From NCBI GenBank assembly GCA_964016885.1, contig OZ024742.1, positions 2,936,979 through 3,000,978 of the forward strand: a stretch of 64,000 bases of DNA, in the 5' to 3' direction. This document shows positions 29,453 through 40,799 of the stretch, one piece after another. The position numbers and the translations under genes were made by a program. Below the pieces are notes generated by a model that saw nothing but the letters and a program-made list of their open reading frames with translations, searched no databases and had not been told where the DNA came from. Origin of the DNA: Eledone cirrhosa (Eukaryota; Mollusca; Cephalopoda; Octopoda; Eledonidae). Each line of letters begins with the position of its first letter. Position 1 is the first letter of the stretch.

Positions 29453-29453
<1 letters not shown>
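25629..29453 (+). mobile_element. 3.8-kb non-autonomous Helitron (B)
   Basis: The left end A|TCTTATATATAAAGTGAAG with repeated GTTTGTTT matches a Helitron 5' terminus. The right end has a perfect hairpin, CCCGG (29426-29430), loop GCAACG, CCGGG (29437-29441), then TACTTCTG and terminal CTAG (29450-29453) followed by target T. No Rep/HUH nuclease or helicase frame is visible, so it is non-autonomous. The interior holds a ~171-bp minisatellite (26040-27690). The right part (27560-29453) is repeated in inverse orientation from 62082 to the window end. Bases 28775-28830 resemble the tail of the SINE at 34053-34272 (GGAAACATTGTTTCCTCG), so a SINE fragment may have been carried along. Confidence 0.82.
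26040..27690. repeat. ~171-bp minisatellite in Helitron B
   Basis: C-rich degenerate repeats of about 171 bp (for example the CTCCTTCA-GACTGCCATG block near 26405, 26577 and 26748), built of related half-units containing CACCATGCCGCATCC and CACTGCATCGTCATG. Long Pro/Ser/His-rich open frames here arise from the repeat and have no domain. The minus-strand copy at 63740-64000 shows the same repeat entering from the right. Confidence 0.8.
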
Positions 29454-29454
<1 letters not shown>

Positions 29455-29530
<76 letters not shown>

Positions 29531-29640
29531 TATGTGTGTGTGTGTGTGTGTGTGTGCGTGTGCGTGAATGTGTGTGTGTGTGTGTGTATGTGTGTGTGTG
29601 TGTGTGTGTGCGTGTGCGTGAATGTGTGTGTGTTTACGAT
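29455..29640. repeat. (AT)n and (GT)n microsatellites
   Basis: AT dinucleotides directly after the Helitron end (insertion into AT), then about 150 bp of GT dinucleotides with GCGTGCGTGAATG interruptions present twice. Confidence 0.95.
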
Positions 29641-29743
29641 TATTCTCATTAAATTTTATCAAGCACAATCAAACGACGGAAAACAATAGGAATATATTTA
29701 TAGCTTAACATGGAAACTAATCATGGCAGAAGCACATTTACAA

Positions 29744-30025
29744 CAGCACTTATACCACCACCTCCACCACTCACAACATCACCACCACCATTACCGCCAC
29801 CGCTACCACCAACATCACCACCACTCACAACACCACCATCACCACCTGCACCACCATTAACACCACCAACTATACCAACAACATCACCACCACCACCACT
29901 CACAACACCACCCCCATCTATACCAACATCAACACCACCACCACACCACCAATACCAACAACACCACCACCACCACCACCATTACCGCCACCACTACCAC
30001 CAACAGTACCAACAACATCAATTAA
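29744..30025. repeat. (ACC)n-rich imperfect trinucleotide repeat
   Basis: ACC/CCA triplets with ATT and GCC variants. Part of it (CCATTACCGCCACCGCTACC) is the exact reverse complement of 44805-44830, so this is a dispersed repeat, not only a simple run. The Pro/Thr-rich open frame is not taken as a gene. Confidence 0.85.
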
Positions 30026-30229
30026 GAAACTTGTTTTAACACCTTACCGTTGTCACAAACATAATCTCCATTATCAACAACAACACGCAAGATAACAACA
30101 ACAATATTAAGAATCAAATCAGACGGCATTCAGCTGACAGAGACCCTTTGGTGTAATACCTTAACATCATCGTCTGTCATTGCCACGGGTGTATCTCGTT
30201 TTCTTGCCACCTCTCCAGTTAATATTGTG

Positions 30230-30470
30230 GAATGTCAGTGTCGGTAGAGCGTCAAACACCATGATTTGCAGCACAGAGTTATGGACCTTTACGTTCTGAG
30301 TTCTAATCCCGCCGAGGTTAGCTATGCTTTTTATTCTTATGGGGTTGATAAAATAAAGTACCAGTAATGCACTGGACTCTATTTAATCGACTATCTCCAC
30401 CCTTACAAATTGCTGGACTTGTGCCTAAAGTAGAAACAATTATAATTATCTGGATTGTCAAGATATGTTT
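30230..30470 (+). repeat. tRNA-derived SINE (copy 1)
   Basis: A tRNA-like promoter region (GGTAGAGCGTCAAAC, then an internal B-box-like GAGTTCTAATCCCGC) is followed by a body with GATAAAATAAAGTACCAG, TTTAATCGACT and a tail GCCTAAAGTAGAAACAATTAT. The same body occurs at 43640-43835 (minus) and 44366-44590. It would be transcribed by RNA polymerase III and depend on a LINE for movement. The bases between 30026 and 30230 show no feature. Confidence 0.75.
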
Positions 30471-30496
30471 TGAAGTATATTTTCAAATGTCTAATT

Positions 30497-30501
<5 letters not shown>

Positions 30502-30545
<44 letters not shown>
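30502..30545. repeat. (AT)n microsatellite
   Basis: Short AT run into which the CR1-like LINE appears to be joined. Confidence 0.9.
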
Positions 30546-34052
<3,507 letters not shown>

Positions 34053-34055
<3 letters not shown>

Positions 34056-34272
34056 AGGCGTGTGGCTGAGTGCTTAGAGAATTGGATTCGCAATCGTAAG
34101 GTTGTGAGTTCGATTCCTGGACCAGGCGATGCGTTATGTCCTTGAGCAAGACACTTTATTTCACGTTGCTCCTTCTACCTGGAGTTGCGACCGATAGATA
34201 GTATTAGCAATTGGAAAGACCAACGGAAACATTGTTACCTCGGTCCGATTTCACGAAAGTCGATCGTTTAAG
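34053..34272 (+). repeat. tRNA-derived SINE, second family
   Basis: The head resembles a tRNA: A-box-like GTGGCTGAGTGC and a good B box GTTCGATTCC (about 34110), ending ACCAGGCG. The body has GTCCTTGAGCAAGACACTTT and CACGTTGCTCC, the tail GGAAACATTGTTACCTCGG and CGAAAGTCGAT. I do not call a tRNA gene because the sequence continues into a SINE body and no clean acceptor stem is seen. Its tail recurs inside Helitron B (28775-28830) and, decayed, at 60340-60440. Confidence 0.72.
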
Positions 34273-34283
34273 ATATATATATA

Positions 34284-34320
34284 TACTCACTCCCCACACA
34301 CACACATTTATATATATATA
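34284..34320 (+). repeat. recurrent ACTCACTCCCCACACACA / ATATAT junction motif
   Basis: First clear instance of a roughly 28-bp motif (ACTCACTCCCCACACACAC then AT repeats) found at 34677, 36696, 36821, 37064, 38300, 39366, 43366 and, reversed, 43407. It always links AT runs beside foldback or PLE repeats. Confidence 0.7.
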
Positions 34321-34332
34321 TAGTTAAAAGAA

Positions 34333-34646
34333 TAGAGGTGTAACACACAAGTTATTATATATTGGTAAACGGAATAGAAAATGCTGACAAATTGTTCACA
34401 GTTGAAAAATGGTTTAATTAGGAATAAAAGAGTATTAGTGATTATATGGGTTAGTATTCAGTTGTGGTTTTAAGTTTTTAAGTTTTTACCGGTTGCGCAT
34501 TTCTAAAGGCTTTTCAAAAATAATTTTGAGATAAAAACTTAAAACCACAACTGAATACTAACCCATATAATCACTAATACTCTTTTATTCCTAATTAAAT
34601 CATTTTTTAACTGTGAACAATTTGTCAGCATTTTCTATTCCGTTTA

Positions 34647-34655
<9 letters not shown>
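34333..34655. repeat. inverted repeat, family C (copy with both arms)
   Basis: Arms of about 120 bp (about 34360-34480 and 34530-34650), both with TTGGTAAACGGAATAG and its complement, around a central segment TTACCGGTTGCGCATTTC. A single arm of the same family lies at 38727-38900. The centre has the layout of a hammerhead with a degenerate core (UUGAAAA, helix II, GCAA, CCGG, UA) on the minus strand, about 34485-34520. The A13-to-C change should abolish activity. Confidence 0.7.
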
Positions 34656-34680
<25 letters not shown>

Positions 34681-34692
34681 TCCCCCGCCCCC

Positions 34693-34734
<42 letters not shown>

Positions 34735-34771
34735 GAAAGATTTGAATGGATACAGTTTATTTGAAAGGAAT

Positions 34772-34892
34772 TTATTGACACGTGTTTCTATAACAGTTAC
34801 ATAACCTGAAAACAGCTGCTATCTACAAAGTATTAGTTATGTAGACATTCAATATTTCAATGTTATTATATACTGTCATTTCATCAGAATAA
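34772..34892 (-). ncRNA. hammerhead ribozyme-like motif in the PLE2 3' region
   Basis: Minus strand: helix I TTATT with AATAA; core CUGAUGA (complement of 34881-34887); helix II ATGACAGT-type strand pairing with ACUGUUAU (eight pairs incl. one G-U) enclosing about 70 nt; GAAA (complement of 34785-34788); palindromic helix III CACGTG; U; then C at the cleavage position, the canonical UC. All core bases are consensus. It lies downstream of the PLE2 nuclease on the same strand, where PLE hammerheads are expected. Confidence 0.68.
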
Positions 34893-35413
34893 TATTACTG
34901 AGGGCCTGTTTGGTTTTTATAGAGAATATTAGGAGGGAGGGGTGAAGTTGTTAGAAGAATAGTTGAGGGAGTGGTTTTTTGATAGCAGTGAGAATTTTTG
35001 GTGGCAGTGAGTAATTAGATTCCCATCTGTTGTTTTGACATTTTTATAGACTATATTATTGGTTATTTTTCTAAATCTATAGAAGGATTAGAGATAGTAT
35101 AGATATGCGTGATTGGTTTTGTGTTTGCACTTAATTAACATTCAGACTTAAATTTTTCTTTCAAGTGTACGTATCCTTTCACCCACGCATTCACACACAA
35201 ACATATTCGCACACCTCTACAAAATACATATACTCACATTTACATAGTAACATGTTCATACTTACATACATATACACATGCATACATATATATACACACA
35301 TGTATTCATGTACATACATACGCGTTCATGTGTATACATTTTTATACTCAACTTATCTTTATATACACACGTATAGACACACACATATATACATACATAC
35401 TCTAGTCTATGTG

Positions 35414-35494
<81 letters not shown>

Positions 35495-35773
35495 CCACTT
35501 TAATACATGAATACACTTACATCTAACTATACACATCAAACATATATATATATATTTACTTATATATATACATTTTCACATATATATACATACTTATGGT
35601 CGCTATTAGACACATTCATTATCGCATTTTTGCATCTATTCTCATCAGCATATCTTTCCATTATTAGTGTGGTAATTTGAGGTTATTAATATACGTATAT
35701 ATGTTGAGAAGAGATTGTTTTTATATTTTTCTAACTAGATTGAAGTTTATATAGTTGGGGGGATGTCCCTCTT

Positions 35774-36579
35774 TTATGTAATATTCGGCTTGTAGTGGGA
35801 AAAAAGGGTTTTAGTTCGGTGACGGCAGAATAATGTTCGTTCAATTCTGTTATTCAGCAATTTCTTCTTGTGTGTGATTATGTAATAAATCTCAAGATTA
35901 CACAATTTGCAGAAATTTTGGCTCCTGGAAAGGCTTTGGGTTTTAGCTAATTTCTCCCATTTTAGGGTAAACTTTTGATCGCTATCCCTGAGCGTCCAAG
36001 CTTTTTCTGCTAAAGTTGTTACATTTCTTTGGCTCTGGTGTTTTATTGAGTAAGAATGCCTATATAATCGAGATTTAAACGATGTTGCCGTTGATCCCAC
36101 GTAATACCACTCGTTGCCTCCGGATTTAATGGTACACTTATAAATAATATTTTTTTCCAGGCAGTTATTGCCGAGGGGGAAGTTGTCAGGATAGGTGCAG
36201 TTACAGTTGTGTACGTTGGGTTTTCTCTGGAGTAGTATTGCGGACGAACTTAGGTGTGGTTTATTTATGTTCTGTAGTGTATTGTCTACTGTTTTTTTGT
36301 GTTCTTTGTACTTAAGTTTTTAGTGTTTTCGTTTAACCTTCTAGTATTGATCTTTTTTATGTGTTGTTCAAGGTTTAACGCTGTAGAGTATGACAGTCTT
36401 ATAGTGGTAGGGTTTAGGATTTTGTGGTATTTGTGTGATGTAGGAAAATGTCTCTTAATTATTTTAAAGAAGAGTACTGGTAAATTTGTACTAATGGAAC
36501 TATTGTATTCGGGGTTATACCATAAGTACTCTTTGCATCGCTTTCTATTAGTTTTGTTTGTTGGTTTACTGGTGTGCAT
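35774..36579 (-). pseudogene. PLE2 GIY-YIG endonuclease region with connector (frameshifted)
   Basis: Segment 1 (36286-36579) has WYNPEYNS, SHKYHKILN and RLSYSTA, aligning with the connector of PLE1. Segment 2 is open from about 36300 to 35774: Cys cluster NCNCTYPDNFPLGNNC, KNIIYKCTI, the GIY-YIG core WYYVGST, FKSRLYRHSYS, then LAEKAWTL and FCKLCNLEIYYI. These are the usual Penelope nuclease motifs, and the enzyme would nick target DNA. The two segments are offset by -1 at an A7 run (about 36293-36299), with a stop two codons later in the first frame, the same arrangement as in PLE1. The reverse transcriptase is absent. Confidence 0.85.
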
Positions 36580-36713
36580 ACTATGGTAGTAAGTGTGGTT
36601 TGGTGTTGTGTTATATATCTACCTATGTGGGATTTATTTTGGGATTTATTTATATATATATATAGATATATATAGATATATATAGATATATAAATACTCA
36701 CTCCACGCACACA

Positions 36714-36715
<2 letters not shown>

Positions 36716-36787
<72 letters not shown>

Positions 36788-36820
36788 AATATATATAAAT
36801 ATATATAAATATATATAAAT
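36716..36820. repeat. (AT)n microsatellite with AAAT interruptions
   Basis: AT repeats with regular AAAT insertions, flanked on both sides by the ACTCACTCC..CACACA motif (36696 and 36821). Confidence 0.9.
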
Positions 36821-36854
36821 ACTCACTGCCCACACACTTCTATATATATATATA

Positions 36855-37020
36855 CATATATAACGAACGAATTGTGGTAAGGAACCAGATGGACCATAAA
36901 GCACCAAAGTACTCAATACTTAGCATAGTAGAGTGGGTAATAGGAACAAGTATGACCCTGACGGCAGAGCTCAAGCTGTCGAAACGGCTTGAGCTCTGCC
37001 GCGGAGTCATACTTGTTCCT
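36855..37020. repeat. foldback repeat, family E (copy 2, inverted)
   Basis: Reverse-complement counterpart of 25355-25560. Palindrome CTGACGGCAGAGCTCAAGC with GCTTGAGCTCTGCCG. Flanked by AT repeats and the recurrent CTCACTCCC motif. Confidence 0.65.
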
Positions 37021-37065
<45 letters not shown>

Positions 37066-37147
37066 CTCACTCCCAACACACATCTATATATATATACAAG
37101 ACGTAAAATAAGAACATTATAGTAATTAACTTACTTACTTAAATTTC

Positions 37148-37229
37148 ACTCCAACTAATTAGTTTCTGAAAGGGGATATACATAGTCTTCAAATAGAGAT
37201 CATGGAGAGGCCTTTCTTCATCAGGGAGT
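37148..37229 (-). ncRNA. hammerhead ribozyme-like motif (family B, copy 1)
   Basis: Minus strand: helix I ACTCC with GGAGT (five perfect pairs), core CUGAUGA (complement of 37218-37224), helix II GAAAGG with CCTTTC closing a loop of about 40 nt, GAAA (complement of 37163-37166), self-complementary CTAATTAG as helix III, then UU and the closing strand. Complete consensus core. Confidence 0.72.
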
Positions 37230-37682
37230 CATTCTCGGCTAAGATTCCTGGCGATGCGCGGACACAGGAAACTTATACAAAAATAATTCAGTGGGTGTAA
37301 AAGAGCAAGCGCGGACTAAATTCCAAGACATTGAAAAAATCAGTGCCTTCTGTGTCGGTGGCAAATTCAAAAGAATCAATCACGTGACATCGAGGTTAAT
37401 CAGTGAGGAGTGGGGTGTTAAAAAGACAGTAGCCAAGCTAATACTATGAACCATAGTAGTAATTTAGGCAAATTTTTGCTCAACAAAATAATTTGGAGAT
37501 AATTATAAAGAAGTAGTATATCTACCAACATAGTTATACAGATGTATACTAACGCTAGCAAATATATAGGTTTTGTCTTAGTAACTTTGTGGTTCAATAC
37601 AAAGGGATGCAGAACAATTATATGAAAGACGTAAAATAAGAAAATTATAGTAATTAACTTACTTACTTAAATCTCAAATTTC

Positions 37683-37764
37683 ACTGCAACTAATTAGTTT
37701 CTGAATGGGGATATACATAGTCTTAAAATGGAGATCATGGAGAATCCTTTCTTCATCAGGGAGT
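37683..37764 (-). ncRNA. hammerhead ribozyme-like motif (family B, copy 2, partly decayed)
   Basis: Same layout as copy 1. The core CUGAUGA, GAAA and CTAATTAG are kept, but helix I has a mismatch (GCAGT against ACTCC) and helix II is weakened (GAAAGG against CCATTC). Probably decaying. Confidence 0.55.
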
Positions 37765-37998
37765 CATTCTTGGCTAAGATTCCTGGCGATGCGCGGACAC
37801 AGGAAACTTATTAACACTCCTCACTGATTATCCTCGATGTCACGTGATTGATTCTTTTGAATTTGCCACCGACTAAGAAAGCAGTGATTTTTTCAATGTC
37901 TTGGAATTTAGTCCGCGCTTGCTCATTTCCATCCACTAATATTATTTTTGTATAAGAATCCTGTGTCCGCGCATCGCCAGGAATCTTAGCCGAGAATG

Positions 37999-38080
37999 AC
38001 TTCCTGATGAAGAAAGGTCTCTCCATGATCTCCATTTGAGGACTATGTATATCCCCTTTCAGAAACTAATTAGTTGGAGT
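37999..38080 (+). ncRNA. hammerhead ribozyme-like motif (family B, copy 3)
   Basis: Helix I ACTTC (37999-38003) with GGAGT (38076-38080), one U-G wobble where copy 1 has C-G. Core CUGAUGA 38004-38010, helix II GAAAGG with CCTTTC, GAAA 38062-38065, CTAATTAG 38066-38073, UU. The wobble-preserving change supports pairing in helix I. Confidence 0.7.
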
Positions 38081-38252
38081 GAAATTTGAAATTTAAGTAA
38101 GTAAGTTAATTACTATAATTTTCTTATTTTACGTCTTTCATATAATTGTTCTGCATCCCTTTGTATTGAACCACAAAGTTACTAAGACAAAACCTATGTA
38201 TTTGCTAGCGTAAGTATACATCTGTATAAATATGTTGGTAGATATACTAATT

Positions 38253-38300
<48 letters not shown>

Positions 38301-38402
38301 TCACTCCCCACACACACATCTATATATATAAAGAAAAAGGGATGAAATCGAAAATGCAACTGAAGTCTTATTTTTTTTTAAAATATATATATTTATTTGG
38401 TT

Positions 38403-38440
38403 CCTTTACCGGTTTCGCAGTTCTTCTGCTTTTCAAAAGG
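38403..38440 (-). ncRNA. compact hammerhead-like motif with U3/A8 core (copy on minus strand)
   Basis: Mirror image of 38493-38530: CCTT - UUGAAAA - GCAG AAGAA CTGC - GAAA - CCGG - U - A - AAGG. See that entry for the interpretation. Confidence 0.45.
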
Positions 38441-38492
38441 TGAGTTGAGATGGAGGGTCTGTGGTTTTTCTCAGACCCTCCATCTCAACTCA

Positions 38493-38530
38493 CCTTTTGA
38501 AAAGCAGAAGAACTGCGAAACCGGTAAAGG
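38493..38530 (+). ncRNA. compact hammerhead-like motif with U3/A8 core
   Basis: In order: helix I CCTT (38493-38496); core UUGAAAA (38497-38503) where CUGANGA is expected; helix II GCAG-AAGAA-CTGC (38504-38516); GAAA (38517-38520); palindromic helix III CCGG; U (38525); A (38526); closing strand AAGG. The layout is exactly that of a minimal hammerhead. The two departures, C3 to U and G8 to A, affect the two bases known to pair with each other in the active hammerhead core, so the pair would be kept as U-A. This may be a natural variant or a decayed ribozyme. Confidence 0.45.
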
Positions 38531-38670
38531 AACCAAATAAATATATATATTTTTAAAAAAAATAAGACTTCAGTTGCATTTTCGATTTCATCCCTTTTTC
38601 TTTATACTTCCACTCGTGTAGGACACCTCGGTTATTTTTCATTTTGTAAAAAAAACCTCACTTTCTAATA

Positions 38671-38726
<56 letters not shown>

Positions 38727-38730
<4 letters not shown>

Positions 38731-38900
38731 TAAACGGAATAGAAAATGCTGACAAATTGTTCACAGTTGAAAAATGGTTTAATTAGGATTAAAAGAGTAT
38801 TAGTGATTGTATGGGTTAGTATTCAGTTGTGGTTTTAAGTTTTTAAGTTTTTACCGGTTGCGCATTTCTAAATGCTTTTCAAAAATAATTTTGAGATAGA
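38727..38900 (-). repeat. single arm of inverted repeat family C
   Basis: Close relative of 34360-34520, following an AT run. On the minus strand at about 38851-38892 it has UUGAAAA, a perfect helix II GCATTT-AG-AAATGC, then GCAA, CCGG, UA. Helix II is better preserved than in the 34.5-kb copy, but GCAA replaces GAAA. Confidence 0.6.
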
Positions 38901-38927
38901 GTGTCCGTGTTGTTTGCTCTGATCTGA

Positions 38928-38964
<37 letters not shown>

Positions 38965-38967
<3 letters not shown>

Positions 38968-39250
38968 AATAAAGATTCAGCGAGAATCACATTTCGGCGG
39001 GCAGGAAAGGCGAAGCGAAACGCAAAAATCAAAAATGATACTGGCAAAGTGCTCAATACTTAAAAACCAGAGCTAAACAATGTGTTAAGAAGCCATACAA
39101 AACTGAAAAGGTGGTCAAGAAGGCATTAACCACCCAAGCCAAAACAATATATATATATATATACAATAAAGTATGTCCATAGAAATAATGTATATATTTT
39201 ATCAAATGATTCTATGGACATACTTAATTGTATATTGCTCTGATTGTTGA
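38965..39250. other. short unique segment and a small inverted repeat
   Basis: Bases 38965-39150 are of normal complexity; one plus frame is Lys-rich (KKPYKTEKVVKKALTTQAK), resembling a ribosomal-protein-like basic tail, but I cannot identify it and other parts carry stops. Bases 39165-39230 form a small inverted repeat (AAGTATGTCCATAGAA and TTCTATGGACATACTT). Confidence 0.35.
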
Positions 39251-39399
39251 TTATTTAATTAATTAATTCGTTATTGAGCCACATCATGAATGGTTGCCAA
39301 AAAAAAAATATATATATATGACTTTGTCTAGTTTATATATATGTAAATCTTTATATATATATATAATCACTCCCCCCACACACGCCTATATATATATAT

Positions 39400-39760
39400 A
39401 TATATATATACCAAATGTTAAACAAGGTTCATTGATTATTCAATGAAAATAGTTTTACAATAGATTAAAAGCACTCAACAATGAAGTTTTCGGGAGTTAT
39501 TAATATTATTCAAAATATTAATAAATGGATACATTCACATAATCAAAATATGTTTTATTATATATATTTATATATATTACTGCCAAGACTGGAATTGAAC
39601 CATCAGCACATTTGAGGTATGTCATACATCAATTTATGTATTTTATCTGATGAGGACGTACTGAAAAAACAACACAGTACCTCCGAAATATATATAATAA
39701 AACATATACTTTGATTATGTGAATGTATCCATTTATTAATATTTTGAATAATAATATATA
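39400..39760 (+). repeat. PLE-type terminal-repeat unit, family D (copy 1)
   Basis: Inverted arms at about 39505-39560 and 39685-39755 share AAATGGATACATTCACATAA and its complement. Between them is a hammerhead-like motif. Related to 15154-15390. Flanked by AT repeats and the CTCACTCC motif at 39366. Confidence 0.65.
39641..39702 (+). ncRNA. hammerhead ribozyme-like motif (family D, copy 1)
   Basis: Helix I TTTTAT (39641-39646) with ATAAAA (39697-39702). Core CUGAUGA 39647-39653. Helix II GGA-C-GTACTG (39654-39663) with CAGTAC-C-TCC (39675-39684), one C-C mismatch, loop of 11 nt. GAAA 39685-39688, palindromic TATATA 39689-39694, U, then A as cleavage position. All invariant positions match. 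At about 62 nt this is the most conventional hammerhead in the window. Confidence 0.75.
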
Positions 39761-39765
39761 TATAA

Positions 39766-39894
39766 ACGGAAAAAATGAAACGAAATTTCATTTCTCACTC
39801 TTAGTACGGCTGTTACTTAAATATAAATATGTATACGTACATACATTTATGTATACAGACTTACAGTAGTATGTATATATATATACATACATGC

Positions 39895-39927
<33 letters not shown>

Positions 39928-40600
39928 AGTATGTATGCGAACATACATATGTGTATACAGACGTAGAGTAGTATGCCTATATATATACATACATGCACAC
40001 ATATATATATGTACGTATGGATTCACCGAATATTTATTATAATGTTCGGTGTGTTTGTGGACAAACATCCCGAATTAAGCCGTACAGTGTCTAGCAACCA
40101 ACGTTGCTCATTTGTTCAACACTGACAAAGGAACGCTGTACTAGTTTCAATCTTATTAGCTATCGTCAGCAACGTATACCTTCCTGCCAGATGGTTGAAC
40201 GTCTGAAAGTATATACTTTCCTTATGCATATTAACACCTGAGCAGCCTAATTTGCATATCGAGTGAGTTAATCGGCCGGGGTACCCAAAACGATAAACGG
40301 AAAAAATGAAACGAAATTTCATTTCTCACTCTTAGTACGGCTGTTACTTAAATATAAGTATGTATACGTACATACATATATTTATACAGACGTACAGTAG
40401 TATATATATATATATATATACATACGTGCACACATATATATATGTACGTATGGATTCACCGAATTCACAAAGATGTTTATTTACAAATACACCGAGCATT
40501 ATAATAAATGTTCGGTGAATCCATACGTACGTATATATATGTGTGCATGTATGTATATATATATACATACTACTGTACGTCTTTATACATATATGTATGT
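39766..40600. repeat. foldback/direct-repeat unit, family H
   Basis: A block of about 85 bp starting AAACGGAAAAAATGAAACG occurs at 39766 and again at 40295. ATTCACCGAA blocks near 40021 and 40451 and the inverted TTCGGTGAATCCATACGTA at 40510 give a palindromic outer layout with CATA/TATA microsatellites. The inner segment (40050-40290) holds a hammerhead-like motif. No coding sequence. Confidence 0.6.
40133..40175 (-). ncRNA. hammerhead ribozyme-like motif (family H, weak helix II)
   Basis: Minus strand: helix I ACGTTG with CAGCGT (six pairs, one wobble), core CUGACGA (complement of 40163-40169), a 14-nt helix II region with little pairing (TAGCTAATAAGATT), GAAA (complement of 40145-40148), palindromic CTAG, U, A. 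Core, helix I and helix III fit; helix II does not fold well, so this is doubtful. Confidence 0.4.
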
Positions 40601-40799
40601 ACGTATATGTATGTCAGGTCATTAGTTGGTGCTACTGGTAACATGTATCCCAGTACAACCTGTCTCATGGTCGGGTCGTTGGTGACTACACTGGCAACCC
40701 CACCAAGGTTTCTTGGTGAGGAGGGTGATTTTGGACATCCTGCAGGACTAAAAACAAAACCTGTCAAAGCTCTTAAAAGTCAATGGCCATCCAAAATCA
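40601..40799. other. unique flank of the 459-bp tandem repeat
   Basis: About 200 bp of normal-complexity sequence (GTGACTACACTGGCAACCCC region) joined to the first 459-bp unit. Likely part of a longer retroelement fragment; no domain recognised. Confidence 0.4.

Larger units (their letters stand above)
34734..36650 (-). mobile_element. Penelope-like element PLE2, 5'-truncated
   Basis: The minus-strand coding remnant (35774-36579) holds only the connector and the GIY-YIG nuclease; the reverse transcriptase is missing upstream, where AT repeats begin at about 36650. Downstream on the minus strand the 3' terminal region includes a hammerhead-like motif (34772-34892). Bases 34900-35160 are unique-looking 3' region, and 35165-35495 hold CATA/AT microsatellites (pure AT at 35420-35490). 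5' truncation fits incomplete target-primed reverse transcription. Confidence 0.8.
37095..38245. repeat. PLE-type terminal repeats, family B (three units)
   Basis: Unit 1 (about 37100-37440, minus), unit 2 (about 37625-37805, minus, directly repeated) and unit 3 (about 37811-38245, plus, inverted) share AAACTAATTAGTT, GATATACATAGTC, GCGATGCGCGGACACAGGA and the tail CTAGCAAATATATAGG-like sequence. No reverse transcriptase or nuclease sequence is present, so these are orphan repeats. Each unit carries a hammerhead-like motif. An open frame at 37811-38035 (minus) lies wholly in the repeat and has no domain. Confidence 0.7.
38330..38605. repeat. inverted repeat with hammerhead-like centre, family C-related
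   Basis: Arms of about 125 bp (38330-38457 and 38473-38604) are almost perfect complements, sharing AGGGATGAAATCG, TTTGGTTCCTTTACCGG and GACCCTCCATCTCAAC. Flanked by AT repeats. Confidence 0.8.

Noticed and set aside
25629..29453. Autonomous Helitron with Rep-helicase
   Set aside because: No HUH nuclease or helicase motif in any frame.
34060..34135. tRNA gene
   Set aside because: A and B boxes are present but it continues into a SINE body and tail, and no clean acceptor stem is visible.
37811..38035. 74-codon minus-strand frame as a gene
   Set aside because: Entirely within family B terminal repeats and disrupted in the sister copies.
38965..39160. Ribosomal-protein-like Lys-rich pseudogene
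   Set aside because: Only about 20 residues look suggestive; stops nearby and I cannot name a family.
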